Of a stretch of DNA of 64,000 bases, positions 11,701-25,420 are shown one piece after another. The notes under the pieces were generated by a model. It worked only from the letters and a program-made list of their open reading frames with translations, was not told where the DNA came from and ran no database searches. How positions within the stretch are numbered: position 1 is the first letter of the stretch; every line of letters starts with the position of its first letter. Source of the stretch: Marchantia polymorpha subsp. ruderalis (taxonomy: Eukaryota; Streptophyta; Marchantiopsida; Marchantiales; Marchantiaceae); the NCBI GenBank assembly GCA_037833965.1, contig AP031355.1, positions 17,261,501-17,325,500 on the forward strand, written 5' to 3'. The translations under genes were made by a program, and so were the position numbers.

Positions 11701-14700
11701 CGTCAACGGAAGATTCCCGGACTTCCAGTATGTCAACTCCGATAATACCCGAAGTGCATCATGAAGGCAACACATTCAGGCGTCAAATGTTGAGGCTCTT
11801 CGAGATATATTAACCGATGACTAAACGGCCGCGGAGCTTGGGTTGTCATCATGGAACAGTCTACCCGCAGGACTAACAGAACTGACATGTGCCACTCCGA
11901 GTGGTGAGCGAGGGACATTTTGACCACAGTGATCCGTAACGGGAGCTCATGGGACATAGCGTCTTGACTCTGAGCCTTAGGTTGCAGAAATGATAGTTTT
12001 GTTTCGAGGCCCATGTGCAGTGCTGGCTTGTTCCAACAGAAAACAACATGAGCTGCGTTATGCTGGATGAGAACATTGAGCAGCATCTTCAATTTCTTGC
12101 AGGTCAACCTGTTCGGGCCCTTGAACGTCTTCATGCAATGCCGAATCCGAGCCACCGCAGGTCGGGCAAAGCAGCACCACCTGGACGCTGATATCACGAG
12201 CGCCCAGTTTTCTTGGCGACTTTGTCTCTTGTAGCCAGCAAGGCTGGGTCCCATTCTTCTGGTTCGTGAGCCATCATGTGACCCATAGTAGCCTTGGGTT
12301 TCAGTGCTTCCCCAAGTGACGCTTCGAAGGAATCCCTTGTACCCCAATTCCTCCCCGGACTTGTGAACCAGTATTCCCCTGTTCATACAACGAGGATCTC
12401 ATCGGCACGAGAGGGCGAGTCAAACCCTAGCTTTATGCATTGTTTATGATTTCCGCAAGCCTTTTGAAATGCGACGCGAACGGCGTGACCAAGAGTTTGC
12501 AGTAATCCGAGAATGGATGGATTCCAACGGTGCATGGACTTCAGCTTTAGACGCGAAGAGGCCTTGACGACTCAGATTCTCTTGAGAATGTCGGGTTCGG
12601 TCCCTCTCCCTTGAGGCTGTCGCTCGCCATTCCTGAGAACACAAGAGAGGGCAAATCTACGATGTTGTACCTGAACTCTACTGCTAAAGTGCCTCATGTC
12701 ATCACGATTAGACACGGGAACCAACCGATACGATAAGGCTTTTGACTACGAAGTCAAAGATCCACGAGTTTCTGGCTTGTGTCTTTCCATTCTAAGTATG
12801 TAGCCCTCATGTAGCAGACACGTACCACTCGATGATTTTCTGAAAGCACGGGAATGACTCCGAAAAGAGAAGCAAGTCTCTGAGCCTGAGGTCGCTACTT
12901 TGTCGCAGCTGCCTTGTCCTTTGTCCTTCTAAGTGCCATGCTCTGTTGTCCCCCCAACGCAACAAGTACACACACATACGTTGCATGCAGGTTCAGTTTC
13001 ATGCTCATGGCTCTTGCCACTTCATTCTCGAATACGGCAGATTCCTTGAGGGAGTGACTTCTCCTGGACTGCTCATTTGTTATTAGGTGTGTGTCGATTG
13101 CAGCTAATCCGATTTAAGAATCAATGAGCTTGACGTCCACTGCCGTTCCACTATTCCGCGAGGACGCTCGCAGGCTGCTGGCATCTTCATACCACGAGAT
13201 GTGAAATTTCGGTCTTCAGAAATCTGAACTACATTCAACAGACAGATTCTTTCGAAGAATCTTATGGGAATTGTTTTTACCCGTACAATGATTGCGTTTT
13301 GGTCTTTCAGCTTTCGACTCCTCTATTATGAAGCACATCATCTAAGAACTGAAAACCTCATCAGATTATCATAAAGCTTCGGAATACACATACTTGAGCA
13401 AGTACTTCAGTGTGGTTTTCTCGTGAGTGTCGATATCCTAATACCCCAGTACCCCAAATGGATTGTGTTTGGGAATCCTTGTAGAAAAGAGATAATATGT
13501 GAGAATAATAGTTATTGACGTTTGTCCACAGATATTTCAGCAGCAACGCGCTCCGCTTGTGCAGACTCGAAATATATACCATAGAGATTGCTTCTCATAT
13601 CGATTTGACACTTGATAATTGCAATATGAAAGTTCACGTTTTAACTTAAATATTCTAAATCTTACCACCTACACTACTGAGAAACATAATGTGCTAGAAA
13701 TTCTTCGGGCTTATTACCTTGAACCTTACCTTGCCGCTGCACTATGTCATGAACGATATTCGAGTGTCCTTTGTCGAAGATTCCAAGTTTTTAAGAACTG
13801 CAAAGGTCAAAGCAGGCTCAGGGTTTACAATTTACATTTCACAACATGTGACCTTTATATCTAGAAGCATCTCTAAACCGCCCAAAAAGGTCTAGAATAA
13901 GAGACGTGGCCGACATTACGAACCCCATCCTAGTAATAATTGCAGTCATTGTGTTCGACAATTACGCCAAACCCTCTTCGTCAATGAGACTTCAGAATTC
14001 GTATGAGATTTTCCAGATTTCTTTACTATCAAAACTGATAGTTTTCCATCCGTTAGTGATTATCTGCATCCGATAAAGCAACAAGATTTCGGTAAGCGAT
14101 TTCCCCTACATACATTTTAGAATATTCCACCTAAGACATAGCTCAACTACATACCACGATAGTCAAATTTTTGTTTCTTTCACTTTTGGACCTGGTGGTC
14201 ATCGACTCTGGTTTGTCCTTTATGTGATGGAGTTTGCCATGGTTTGGTTTACTCCATGCCGTTTGTTCCGTTATTTGTTTTAACTGAGCTCGTAGGAAAG
14301 ACCGGACAGCAGAAAGCCTCGTGAGCAAGACATGGACACGATAGAGTCAATTTTCTTGTCTTCGGCCCTTACTCCACCTAAAGGCTCAGTTGAAGCCAGA
14401 GTCTGCCCCAATCCCCTTGCACTGGCTGGTCGCCGGCCAGTGCTGCCTCGTCTTGCAATGACTTGCATGTGATCTCGCATTCGTCGGCCTTTCGTCGCCG
14501 CGGCCTTTTACCTCGCTCCTTGAATCAGATCTATGCCCATGATCTCCAAGCTTGCATCCGGCTCTCTCTACGCCTGGACCCTCCCTTCTCCCAGCTTTCT
14601 GGATCATGAGCATGCCGTTCACCTCGTACTCGTAATCCGACCCATATCTTCTGTCGGAGACTGAAGGAGGTTCCCTGTCTATTGTGAAGGACGGTAGAAA

Positions 14701-16549
14701 ATTTTACTCCCCAGTCTCAACATCACTTTCCGTTCGATAAGATAACAGGAGCAGGCGGAGGTAAGCTCGAGAGGCCTATCAACGCTCGAGTTTACTTGCG
14801 GTACCAAAATATACACAAAATGTTGGTTTCAACGACTTGATTGGTCTTCAATTTTCTTTTTGCTTATATATCACTCGCTCCTCCCATTAACAAGAACCAA
14901 TGTGAAACTATGGAACGCGAATCCCCAAAACCTCGTCCCCGAGGTCACAAAAGTCACTTGTGACTTGTGCCGCATTTTCGCCTATGGACGAGCACTGGTG
15001 TGGAAAATGTAAGCCTCGAAGGGAGTCACACAGGGTCCAAAACCATAACTATCCTTCGGATTTTTTCGTGCCTTGTGAGTTGTGGAAGCATTTCAGTTCC
15101 AGGGAAATAATTATTTAAAGTGCGGAGCCAGTACCGCAGGGGTACGTGCTCATCGTAGTGGCATCACTCATCGTCGGGCTCTCACATGAACCGTTATGAA
15201 CCGTTACCTTTCACGTCGATTATAATGCAGCTCTTAATTGGATTTGTCGTCTGCTGAGCATGATCAAAGTGTAGGGCCTAGGAGTAACCTTTTCTCGCGT
15301 CCATGGCTCTGGATTTTTCTGTGCATGCACTCCACATACTTTAAAGCCTAATAATTAATCTCGATTTAATCGAAGATTTATTGCGAGAGCTTTAGGCCTG
15401 ACACTCCTCTCAGACAGCACAGCATTGTCCCAGAGCTCAAATCTACCGTATCTGGTCATTTCTTACACTCTGACTGTGGACGGTACGACCTCTACTGCAT
15501 CCTTTTCACAGGCGTACATTGTCGGTCGAAAATTTCTACGAGAAGCATCCACAGCATTCTTTCTGAGTTGCATGTGTAGGATGTTGTATGTAAGCACTCG
15601 AGTCTGTCGAGTGAATGTAAGACATAAATAGCCAAAACGATGGGGCTAGCCCCTCGATTTTGTCCACAGGACAGATTGCAGACTCGCACTTAGGTTAGTT
15701 TGGAAGCCACTGTGGAAATGTTATATTCGGTTTTTTGGCAAGTGCTCTTCATTCAGCTGAAAATCCACGGACAGGTCTGGCGTCTATCCAAGATGTGCAT
15801 AGAACTAGAATGACGGACATTGTTTGCTTGGAAATTGCAACGACTAGCAGCAAGGATGCATAGTTTTATCCTTCCCTGCCTACCATGCGCGTAATTCATC
15901 TCGCAAGACGATACAGGGAACAAGCTCAAGATTTTATAGTTACTCATTGGAACTAAGTATGCTTTCCATGGAATGAACCCAATCTTCCTTTGTTCTTGGT
16001 ACTTGCAAGACACTGCACAATTCGTAATTGATGAATTTTACGACTCGAGCGATCTTTAATAGTGTATCTACTGATTGTTTCAATCGTCTGAAATATGATT
16101 GAGGATGAATGAGGTTAGAAATATAGTTTTCTGTCAGTCTATATATTACTGAGCTACTAGGCACTTTTATGATTTACTTTGAAATATTTGTAACATTTCT
16201 ATCTTTCGGACATATGAAATTTGATTTCAGAGATAAGGGCAGCGTATCGGGCGGTATCGTGTATATGCTATAGAGCTTGGGTGCAACTGCTAAATTACAC
16301 AATCAACGATAATTTCATTTGGGCACATCGTCAGTCTAATGGCATTGGAGACGCATTGAGAGTTGACAAGACTTGGATTGTGTTCATAGAGTGTGCTCAA
16401 TGTTATGATAAGGTGTATGGGAGCATATTTATCATTACCTTATACACCAGATCAGGCTACATTGTGCTTTAGACACTGCAATTGAGAGCAGCAATTGACT
16501 TGATTCGTGATAGTTGTTGTAGACCCTTGTTATCACCAATTCTCCTGAG
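11701..16549. other. Intergenic DNA, no supportable gene
   Basis: No domain is recognisable on either strand. The longest open frame is 217 codons on the minus strand (12386-11733). It has an ordinary-looking amino-acid mix but no motif I know, and no clear splice partners. I treat the region as intergenic. Confidence 0.4.
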
Positions 16550-16557
16550 GACATCGG

Positions 16558-17465
16558 CAGGCCTCTTCAAATATGGCATTTGGGGGTGCTATGCCATATT
16601 TGTCATAAATAATTTTGGCGTGATGCCATAAATAAGAATGGAAGTCCAAGTCTCCTTTCGTTCTTGTTCACTATTAAAACGTTTTTGTTCTCTCTTCTTC
16701 GCTGTTGACGTTGATGAAATGTCTTCAAAGAAATGTAGAACGCCATGTGATCTCTCTCTCTCACATACTTGACTATGGGCTGAAGATCTTCACGTATGGT
16801 GTCGTTACATCGGGTTTTTGTAGCTTTTTGCCAAGTATGAGCGGTGAAAAAAAATAATCGACATGAAGCGAAGGTCCGGCTAGAATCACAAAATACTTCA
16901 AGGTTCCACATTGACTAGATCTGGAATCAAAACATCTTGAAAGTCAACACTTTAAAGCAAATATGGAGTGAATATCATGCTCTGTAATTACACGTCAAAC
17001 GAACTTTCTTTGAATATTATCCTACTCATTTTGTTGCGTACTATGATCCATTGTGTTTGGATAATAATGTAAACATAGTTGACACAATTCTACTGCCTTT
17101 TATTTGATCCCAAAATTGAGAATGTATTCATTGATAGAATGAGAAAGAGAAGAGATACTCTGCAAACCAGTGGATCAAATGCCAGAATCCGTGGAATTTG
17201 ATGAAACATGGATTACTTTTGAATTTAGATTTTCCAAACCGTGTATCCTGAAACTATGTGTGTGGAGTGTGATTTTTCCATGATTACCTAAGAGAAAGAT
17301 GAGTATATATCTTCCATAATTATATTGTCACTCTAGTAAGCATACATTATAAGCAATTCAAGCAAATTAAAATTAGTGTCATATTTGTCATAAATAAAAA
17401 TTGTCTGATGCCATAATAGACTAAGTTATGACAAATTTGGCATATGCCAAGTTAGCAGAGGCCTG
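16558..17465. mobile_element. Non-autonomous hAT-type DNA transposon, 908 bp
   Basis: The element begins CAGGCCTCTTC and ends AGCAGAGGCCTG, giving 9-bp perfect terminal inverted repeats. It is flanked on both sides by the 8-bp direct repeat GACATCGG (16550-16557 and 17466-17473), the target-site duplication expected of hAT transposases. Subterminal sequence is also shared: ATATTTGTCATAAATA and TGATGCCATAA occur in the same order near both ends (about 16596-16632 and 17382-17415), and the right end carries an inverted copy (TTATGACAAATTTGGCAT). No transposase frame is present, so it must have been moved in trans. Confidence 0.88.
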
Positions 17466-17473
17466 GACATCGG

Positions 17474-19790
17474 AGTTGCAGTCGGAGAGATTGCATTCCA
17501 AAACAAGAGATTAGAGACTCGCCATCCGTTTCGCTCATGGTTCCATCGCATGGGTTCCCCATTGCATTTGTTAATCTCTGGTTTCCACTGGAGTCGGGAG
17601 TTTCGATTGCGTTGCCATATTTATTCCAGGAGCCCTCATTTATTCTTGTGAAAACAGGTTAACAAAGCTTTCGACAATGTTTTCTGGGTCAATGATTGGA
17701 TGTTCGCAGAAGCGAATAAATGCTCTTTCCATTAAGGCCCGAGATTATAATGACATCTATAATAATCAGCAAAGACGATGTGCGAAAGAAACAACACAAC
17801 AGCAGAGAAGATACTCTTCACTAATAACTTTTCATCCTCCGACAATGAAAGTATCTTACGTCAAGATCATCAGTATGAGTTAGAATTTTGGACCATCGAT
17901 CCAGGCCAAAAGATGTAGCGACCGTACATAACGCTGTTGTAAACCAAAAATAATAACATCAGGATGTACTCGGCAGCCGTAGCTCCACAAGAATAAGAAG
18001 GTGAAATCATGCGGGAGAAGAAAAGTGTGAAGCGTGAGCTACCATCCACCGTCACTACAAAGCTTGCCTGATGAGGTCCCGCAATATCGAGCGTGTTCAC
18101 GCCTACGAGTAGCAACACTGTGAGCCTCGATCAAGAGGCAGCTACAAAAAATGTGGCTACATTATAATCATGCGGTCGTTAAAAGGAGAGACCTTCAGAG
18201 TGTTTGTTTCTATGTATCGATGTCCAACTTGTCGTTTTAGACTCCCGCGATACTTCAAGGAATCATTTTTTGGAGAACAGACCAGAACGAAAGCTGCAAA
18301 AGGGCAAGCCTCACAGGTATGTTTTGTCTTGAATGAGCAGAAATATGACTTTTTTATATTCTCGGGCGTAATTGGCATATCTCCTGAAAAAGTGACCAAA
18401 TTTCGCGCTTTGGAATCAAATTCTAAAGCTCATGAGAAAGCCAGGCCTCTCAAAGGTCGTTATGCTATATCGACCTTCACATGTAGATGGATAGGCGTTG
18501 TGTAGCCGAGGGTTTTGTCTTACCTCATGGCTAGCCAATGTGTCGCAAAACTCTGACGCGCTATGGATCAGAAAACATCTTCTCCCTCGGACGAGAAAAT
18601 TTGCAGTTTCTGCTTTCCCCAGTGCTGTTTGGACATGCAGGCTTTAGAGCGCGAGCTCCACAATGCGGGCTGCAGCGGGAGGATGGTCATTCGATCGAGA
18701 AGCGGCCCAGCTCAACGTTTCCTCAGATTTCCACCTTTCGAGCCTTGCGCACCGAAGGACTTCCTTGTCGTTTCTCTCCAATCTAGCAGCTCAAGAGTCG
18801 AGGAGGCAGCAAAGTGAACGTCCGCCTGGAGCACAAATTTCCAAAGAAATGGGTAATCGAGGCCCTTCTACCGCCAGCTATAGTTCCGCCCATAAAGACA
18901 CAATCTTCGCTCTCAGATCTGGTAGTTAGGAGATGTTTTTGGCTTGCGAGCCCATTTGGCGTAAGTGGTCTGACTGGCTGGAGTCAATAATCGGCCACAA
19001 AAGCAGAGATGGATTCAGCCCCTTGTTTATCATTACTCTCTTTCTAGGGTGTTCCGCGGTGACACCGATTAGGAATAAGCTCTCGGTTAACGAATTCGCA
19101 GTAACATAAGTACGGTGGGGCGGCAGCCGACGTGCGAGCTGGCCATCGAGTTCTCTTGTAGATCATCCCCTTCGATTCGATGGAAGATTGTGTGGTGGGA
19201 CGGTATGTGTCACGGTGGAAATGGATAGATGCGCAGATGTCAGTGACTGGATTTGTGGCATAATACAAGAACCAGATAAGAGTTTGAACTGTGTGTTAGT
19301 AGAACACGTAGGAAGTTATTTACCAAGAGTACTGACGAAGATCCACCCCATCGACCTGCCTTGGGCCAAAGATACCAAACTAGGCCAGCGCAGCCTAATC
19401 GGAGCCCCACCGTCAAGATGATCTTATTAAGTCCAAGGTCCATGAACTGCTGTTTAGTATGTCCCTTACGACACATCTAGAGCAGAAGAGATGGGAAGAG
19501 TCAGATAAGTCTCACATTGAAGAAACCAAAAAGTGTAACATGGGGCTAACACTCTTAGAAGCGTAATGCAAACTATCAACCTCAAGAGTTATTACGCGGA
19601 GATGTCATATCTTTGTATTAGAGAGCATTCGAATGAGCATCATTCACAGCCAAAATTATCCTACGCATTGCACCAACAAGTATTCTATGCATGTTTGGCA
19701 ATGCATAGAATAAGCTAGACAATGTGCTGGTAAAAATATCATCACAAGCTGTCTTATGTTGTAGTTTCTCATGCTCTAGAGTGTCAAAGA
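17474..19790. other. Intergenic DNA, no supportable gene
   Basis: No recognisable gene. A short frame at 18563-18817 (+) encodes a Cys-rich start (ICSFCFPQCC), and one at 18170-18505 (+) encodes 111 residues, but neither shows a known domain or convincing splice partners. Confidence 0.4.
19681..19712. repeat. Perfect 12-bp inverted repeat
   Basis: TATTCTATGCAT (19681-19692) is followed after 8 bases by its exact reverse complement ATGCATAGAATA (19701-19712). It lies at the edge of the first A+T-rich block. Confidence 0.8.
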
Positions 19791-21290
19791 TGAAAAACAT
19801 GACTTCTTGTAATCACAATGTTAAAAGAACAAAAATTTGACATTTTTTTATATTGCTATACTTTAATTTATTGGCTATAACCGCTTCTATTGCCACTATT
19901 CAAGACAACAAGTAATCATTTACTAAAATCGAGTCAAGTCTAAAATCTATGGTCATATCTTTGTCAACATTAGCAATATCATCATGATTGAATGATAAGA
20001 AGATTTTCTTTGTTCATTTTAACAACTATATTTTACTCATGTAAATCAGATTTTTTTTAAGTATTTTTCAACACTTTTATAAGATAAAATTATAGAATAA
20101 ATCTGAATTATAGTTTATGTAATTTTCATTTCATAGTTTAATGTTGTTGAGGTTAATTCCGATTTAGTAGTAACCTTATGTACTAAATAGTTATAAATAA
20201 TTTGGAACATCGCTTGTGTATGGGTATTTATACCCTATGATATATGTAACACTAAGGATATTTTAGTATACTTTCAAGCATGCACTTTCCTGTGCAATAA
20301 TGAATAATTTGATTAATCCAGTGGCAGTTTAAAATATCTGGATAATGATCAGAAAAGATATGCATTTGAATCAAAAAATTAAGTTGATGATTGTGTTCTT
20401 CCATCATTTTTTAGTTGCATTGGTAGAAATATGTGAATTTTTTTTTCTTCTTTTTCTGGAAAGCAATGATATGTAATTTATATATACTTGATTTTTTTGC
20501 TTTCTTTTCTTCATTATATTTCTATATAAAATATGTGTAGATATTACTTTGAGCTTTGATGTTTGAGTATTTTGATGATAGAATTTGAAAATATTATGTG
20601 TAATGTCATGTTAAATTTTTAAACATTCATGATGTTAGCAAAAATTCATGCTTGAGAATTGCATGCTTGAAATGTAGCTGAAATGAATTCACTCATGATG
20701 AAAATGTTGAATGTTCATTTGTGCTATGATTTTTGTATGACTATACAACATATTTTATTTTTACAATTTTGTTTACTGATGTTTAGTGATGAGGTAATAT
20801 TGCATATAATGTTATGATAAAAGCAGGTGAATGTTATTCAATAGGAGTAGCATACAAAATGGTTCCATCTTTGTGTGGTTTGCAAAGATGCAATTAACAA
20901 TGTAACATAGAATCTCATTATATAATTTGGCAAGATGTATATCATATTATTTATTTGATTTAATATTTAATATTTTCAAACATTATATAACTTCTGTTGA
21001 TGTGTGATAATCTATGTATCATAACATATGGTGTATTGTTTAATACAAAGCTAGTATTTGTACAAGATGTAATTTATATCCGTTGTGAAAATTTACGGAT
21101 CATGTATCATAATGTTTCATGTAATTGTATGATGTAACATGTATATGCGCAACATCCATCATCACAAATTGATGATTTAGACTGCATTTGGATTATAACA
21201 TCAAAATCGCGGATTGTTCTTGCATTAGAACATCACAATTTGATGATTTATACTGCATTTGGATTATAACATCAAAATCGCGGGTGTTGT
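19791..21290. other. A+T-rich block 1, non-coding
   Basis: Composition shifts abruptly to very high A+T; in one 60-base line counted by hand (20461-20520), 11 bases are G or C. There is no open frame of interest on either strand. It ends with a direct repeat and returns to ordinary composition at about 21,290. Confidence 0.7.
21160..21283. repeat. Direct repeat, two 53-bp copies, 71-bp period
   Basis: Copy 1 (21160-21212) and copy 2 (21231-21283) both run from CATCACAA to AAATCGCGG and differ at two positions. They are separated by 18 bases. The duplication lies at the right-hand edge of the A+T-rich block. Confidence 0.9.
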
Positions 21291-24200
21291 CACCCTCAAG
21301 TTAGAAACGGAATTGGAGGTACTTAGATCCAGTTTTCCGAGTTGAGTACGGTAGAGAGTATTTGATGTTGCAAAATTGAGCCTTCCTATGGGAAAAGGAG
21401 AGTTCAACAGTTTTATACTTTCCCGTACTCTATCTTTTACACCAAAGTTATGAGTGGAGTTATCAATGAACGTTATGAGCTTTCATTTTCTCCACTCGTG
21501 AATTTGTGGCCATCAACATTTATCTCTTCGTAGATCATCATTTCCTGGAATTGCCATCTACCTTGATTCGTCTGAATGTAGATAATAAGCTGCAATTAGT
21601 TTGTCTGCTACGTTAGCTCTAGTCATTAAAGCAATGTCCAATTGCGTTGCGTGGCTATACGACGTCCAATCGAGCAATGTGCTGAAGGTGTACAAACTGC
21701 GTCCAACTCAAATGTACATCTGCTTCTTACAATCTAAAAGTTTACAGCTGATGTAACTCGACAGTTAATCTCACCATTGTGATGAGTGCATGACGTTCGA
21801 TGTAAAGAAATTATACAGATGACCTGAACGTCCTCAGGTAGAGAAGTATGAGCTTCACAAAAAGGCACTTTTCACTCTGTCAATACGGCCAGAGAGATTC
21901 TGCACCGTATTTGCATTTTGAGATTACAGAAATGATCACCATTTGTGCGACGTCATTCTCTGGAATTCAGATTTCGTAGGCTTCCATTCAGGAACAGTGA
22001 CAAGTCTTCCAAGCTTGTCAACCTACATTTTACGATTTGCTACATCGTACTTACAACTTACTTATCTACATCAGTTGAGAAGTTGCGACGAGGAAAAGTG
22101 CTTTGTATCACCGCCACTGACATCAGATTTTGGTTGTCGTTAACGTTACATAACATCGCTACCATTTTTCTTCCACTTCGGAAATTTACTAGTGTAATCA
22201 GCATGGCGCATCGAATGTGAGAGAAATACTACAGATTGTGGGTCCACTCTTAGAACACGCGTGTAGTGGTGATCCAAAAGAGTCATGGACTGTCGCTACT
22301 TGACACGAACTGCAAGTTTATCGTTGGCTTACAGGTGTCGGGACATTGCGATGACAAGAATACACCTGTGGTGAACTGCCGCTAAACATCCATCCATCCA
22401 TCCTCCCATACCGAGTTTCTATTAGATTCATCTAATACTGTGCCAAAACACGAGTCTAGTCAGACATATTGTGAGTCACAAAACTATACAGCAAGAATAA
22501 CATGGGCAAATATCTTGAGTGGCAAAAACACATCGTTTCAAAATCGCCATGTATCCACAGCAAAGATCGCTGAGCTGAGTCTCATGATTTGGGAAGGCAG
22601 AGACTGGAGAACCCAACCTTGTAAGCTGACTTCCAGTCTACTTTTCAACATATAACTGCGGAGTAACATGAACATGTTAAGCACTAACACCATTCGTCAA
22701 GAACAGTGTTCTGTATAACGTCAAGCATCTCAACCAGGGCCCTCGCAGGTTGCATCTTGAACGTCTAAGGTAGCTGCTGTGAGTCAACCACCCCCATCCC
22801 TTCCTTAAGAATGAAAACCCTGTGTGTACTCTATTGCGGAATGCTTGAGAGGTCGGTCGTGCAGACCGTACTCAAAGGCTCTACCATGTATACTCCGCAG
22901 AAAATCAACGCTTCGTCTTCATCTCATCTTTTGAGAATTACACGTGAGAGCTTTTCTACAGAGTTGCCTACGTCGAGAAATTGAAAGGAAAAGGTCATGG
23001 AAAGCAGCATGAATTGCAATCGCTGTGCCACAGCAAACCTGCTTCAGAATTAAGCTATTTGAAAATCTGATGCTCGGTCACCTGAATCTCATGTTTTCGC
23101 CTAATCCAGAGGAACACCCTTTGATGCAACTGGGAATTGTGCAAGAACGTCTCCACACAAACAATAAGAATGATACAAAATAGGAAAACCTTTATGTCGT
23201 AATCCACATCCAAATAGCAAACAACCCACGACTGAGCAGTACTAAAGCGCAAGTAGAAACTAATAGTTTTTCGTGGACATCCATCAAGTAAAGCACAACT
23301 CTTACGTATCAAAATGTACTCAATCCTGTATGCCTGTCTTAACCTAAAGACCATGGACCCCAAGCTCTGAGATCTAGAGACCCTCTACCATTCCTTGCAC
23401 TCCAGAGAACCAATGTAATCTGAACAAAAACGTAATGGAGCTTGGTAACTGTTCAAAACACCCGCTCTAGGAAGTGCAAATTACATTCATGTGAACAAGC
23501 ACTGATACATTTAGACATCCAACTTGATGGTTGCGTGTCTAAATGGGAGAAGAATCACTTACAAGTCAGACAGTCCTGTACAATCCATGAATTCGAACCT
23601 GGTAGTAATGAATAGATCAGCACCATGAGCTGAAAGCAATGGGAACTCCATGATTTACGATTCTGTTTTGATGCACGTGTGGACTGGTTAGTTAGTTCCA
23701 CGAGCATTAGGACGATGGCCACATTGTCTCCCATTCGGCACAATGTCCTCTCTGATAACACGGTTAGGCGACTCTGGCCATTTAGAGGGTATTTGTTACA
23801 TGACAACAAACACATATTCTAACATATACATCTTTTCTCGATAACCTCAATTTTGAAATCCAAGAAACTGTCCTTGTCATAGTGTTTACATTCCTTCCGC
23901 TTGGTGTCAAAAATGGGACACCCTTGCCAGTGGGCTATGCTTAAACTCCCAAGTTCAGAGGCTGAATGGAGATTGAGGTGTCTGTACGTCAGCAGATATA
24001 CAGCATGTTTGGACTCGAAATTCTACAGTCACGATCAGTTGCTATTTATCAGACTTGCACTCCCGTCTAATCAGAAAGAGCGTCAAGGAGCTCGTTCCAA
24101 TATTTTGCTAGCCACCTTACAGATGAAGCACCGAGGAGAAAGTGCAACGGTTGTCTACTGACCAATTTACTACAACATCAGAACTTAGTCAAGTAGTGAT

Positions 24201-24375
24201 GAATCAGCATACCCCAAGCCTGTCATTCTCCTCACCCACATACGCCACTGTGACTAGCCAAACATCTGCCTTCCACATCCGATTCCGAAGGATAAATCGA
24301 TCGCATCCCGCCACTTGCCTGGCTGGCTGCCTTCCAAAGTGCCTTGCAAGACTTATACCACAGTTGCAATTTCAA
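21291..24375. other. Intergenic DNA downstream of mL41
   Basis: Composition is ordinary. Several open frames of 65-100 codons exist, for example 23363-23055 and 23815-23555 on the minus strand, without recognisable motifs. The stretch just below 24,376 should contain the mL41 3' untranslated region. Confidence 0.4.
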
Positions 24376-25043
24376 CTATACTGCTGGAGTGGTCGGTTCT
24401 TCACTGGTCTTTGTAACCTTGGGAACCTTTGGAGTGTTATGCGCAACGTAGGCCTTCAACTGGCAGTATACACAGCTCAAATTAAGGCCAAAAAACCCAT
24501 TTCGATTGAAGCATAAACAATATAATTGCACAACATCACGAAAATCTCCGCGAGTTGTAATAGGTCACTGTTTGAGGCTCGGAAAATTCCTTCGAAACAT
24601 CCATTGAAGCAGCCCGATTAAGGTGCGTCGAAATTTAGTCTAAATCGCAGAATGAAGTAGTAGTACTAACCTTGAAGTCGGTGAGATCGGGAACAACGTA
24701 CTGAGGAAGTTTTTCGGCCATGAGAATATATCCTCCTTCAAAATTTAACAAAAAACCAAATTCACTGGCATCAGCCACTGATCTAGACATTGTCCGCTCC
24801 CACAAAACCATAAGAAGCACAGTACTGCACTCACACGATCCACATCGAATATGATGAAACAGATTCGAGACTTCATAGAAGACAGCTGAATTTCTCACCT
24901 TTGCTGGTATGACGACCAGTTGACTTGCAACCTTTGCCTTTGTAAAACCCTTTCGGACCACGCTTGGTTGTGAGGGCAGTTAAACCGCTTCGTGGAACAA
25001 TTCGGCCACCACGCATCAGCCCCGTCAAAATTCCGAGAGCCAT
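24376..25043 (-). CDS. MRPL41: Mitochondrial large-subunit ribosomal protein mL41
   Basis: A component of the mitochondrial 54S/39S-type large ribosomal subunit, encoded in the nucleus. Three exons are visible: 25043-24899 (start ATG; MALGILTGLMRGG and KGFYKGKGCKSTGRHTSK), 24735-24671 (GGYILMAEKLPQYVVPDLTD, then FK) and 24459-24376 (LKAYVAHNTPKVPKV, ending TTPAV and stop). All introns have GT-AG borders and the phases agree (1, then 0), giving 97 residues, the usual size for plant mL41. The conserved blocks FYKGKGC, GRHTSKGGY and EKLPQYVVPDLTDFKLK run in the family order. The first residues are consistent with a mitochondrial targeting start. The plant 'telo-box' just upstream fits co-regulation with other ribosomal protein genes. 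The gene lies between two A+T-rich blocks. Confidence 0.93.
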
Positions 25044-25420
25044 CTCAACTTTCTCGATGCAGATTTAGCAGATTTCCTCTCATGCAAAGACCCCAAAATA
25101 GCTCGAGTTGAGCTTCAGTGCAGGACTTGGCTACGCTGATGGTAACTTCTGCCTGCACCGAGGTATGGGAACCCTAAAGCCTAAAGCCTGACCTCGAAAA
25201 CTGCTTCGATTCCAATAACTCCAGAAATAGTACGGCGAGAACTGATCGAGACATGCAAAGAAACCGGACAGGAAACCCACAGAAGCAGAGATTATCATCC
25301 TACCCTGTACAATCAAACTTCTGATACAGTAGGTAACCTGATGTCGACTTAACGTGGAGAGTCGACAGCATGATCCGATTTGGTACTCTCTTTTCCATGT
25401 CTCAATTTCTTCTAATAACG
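25044..25420 (-). promoter_or_regulatory. mL41 promoter/leader with telo-box
   Basis: Upstream of the mL41 start, AACCCTAAA lies at 25170-25178, followed by a second CCTAAAGCC-type copy. AAACCCTAA-type telo-boxes are a known promoter element of plant ribosomal-protein and translation genes. Position and gene type support the call; the transcription start is not determined. Confidence 0.5.

Noticed and set aside
11733..12386. 217-codon minus-strand open frame
   Set aside because: Longest frame of the left intergenic region, but no family resemblance and no supporting neighbours; kept only as a remark.
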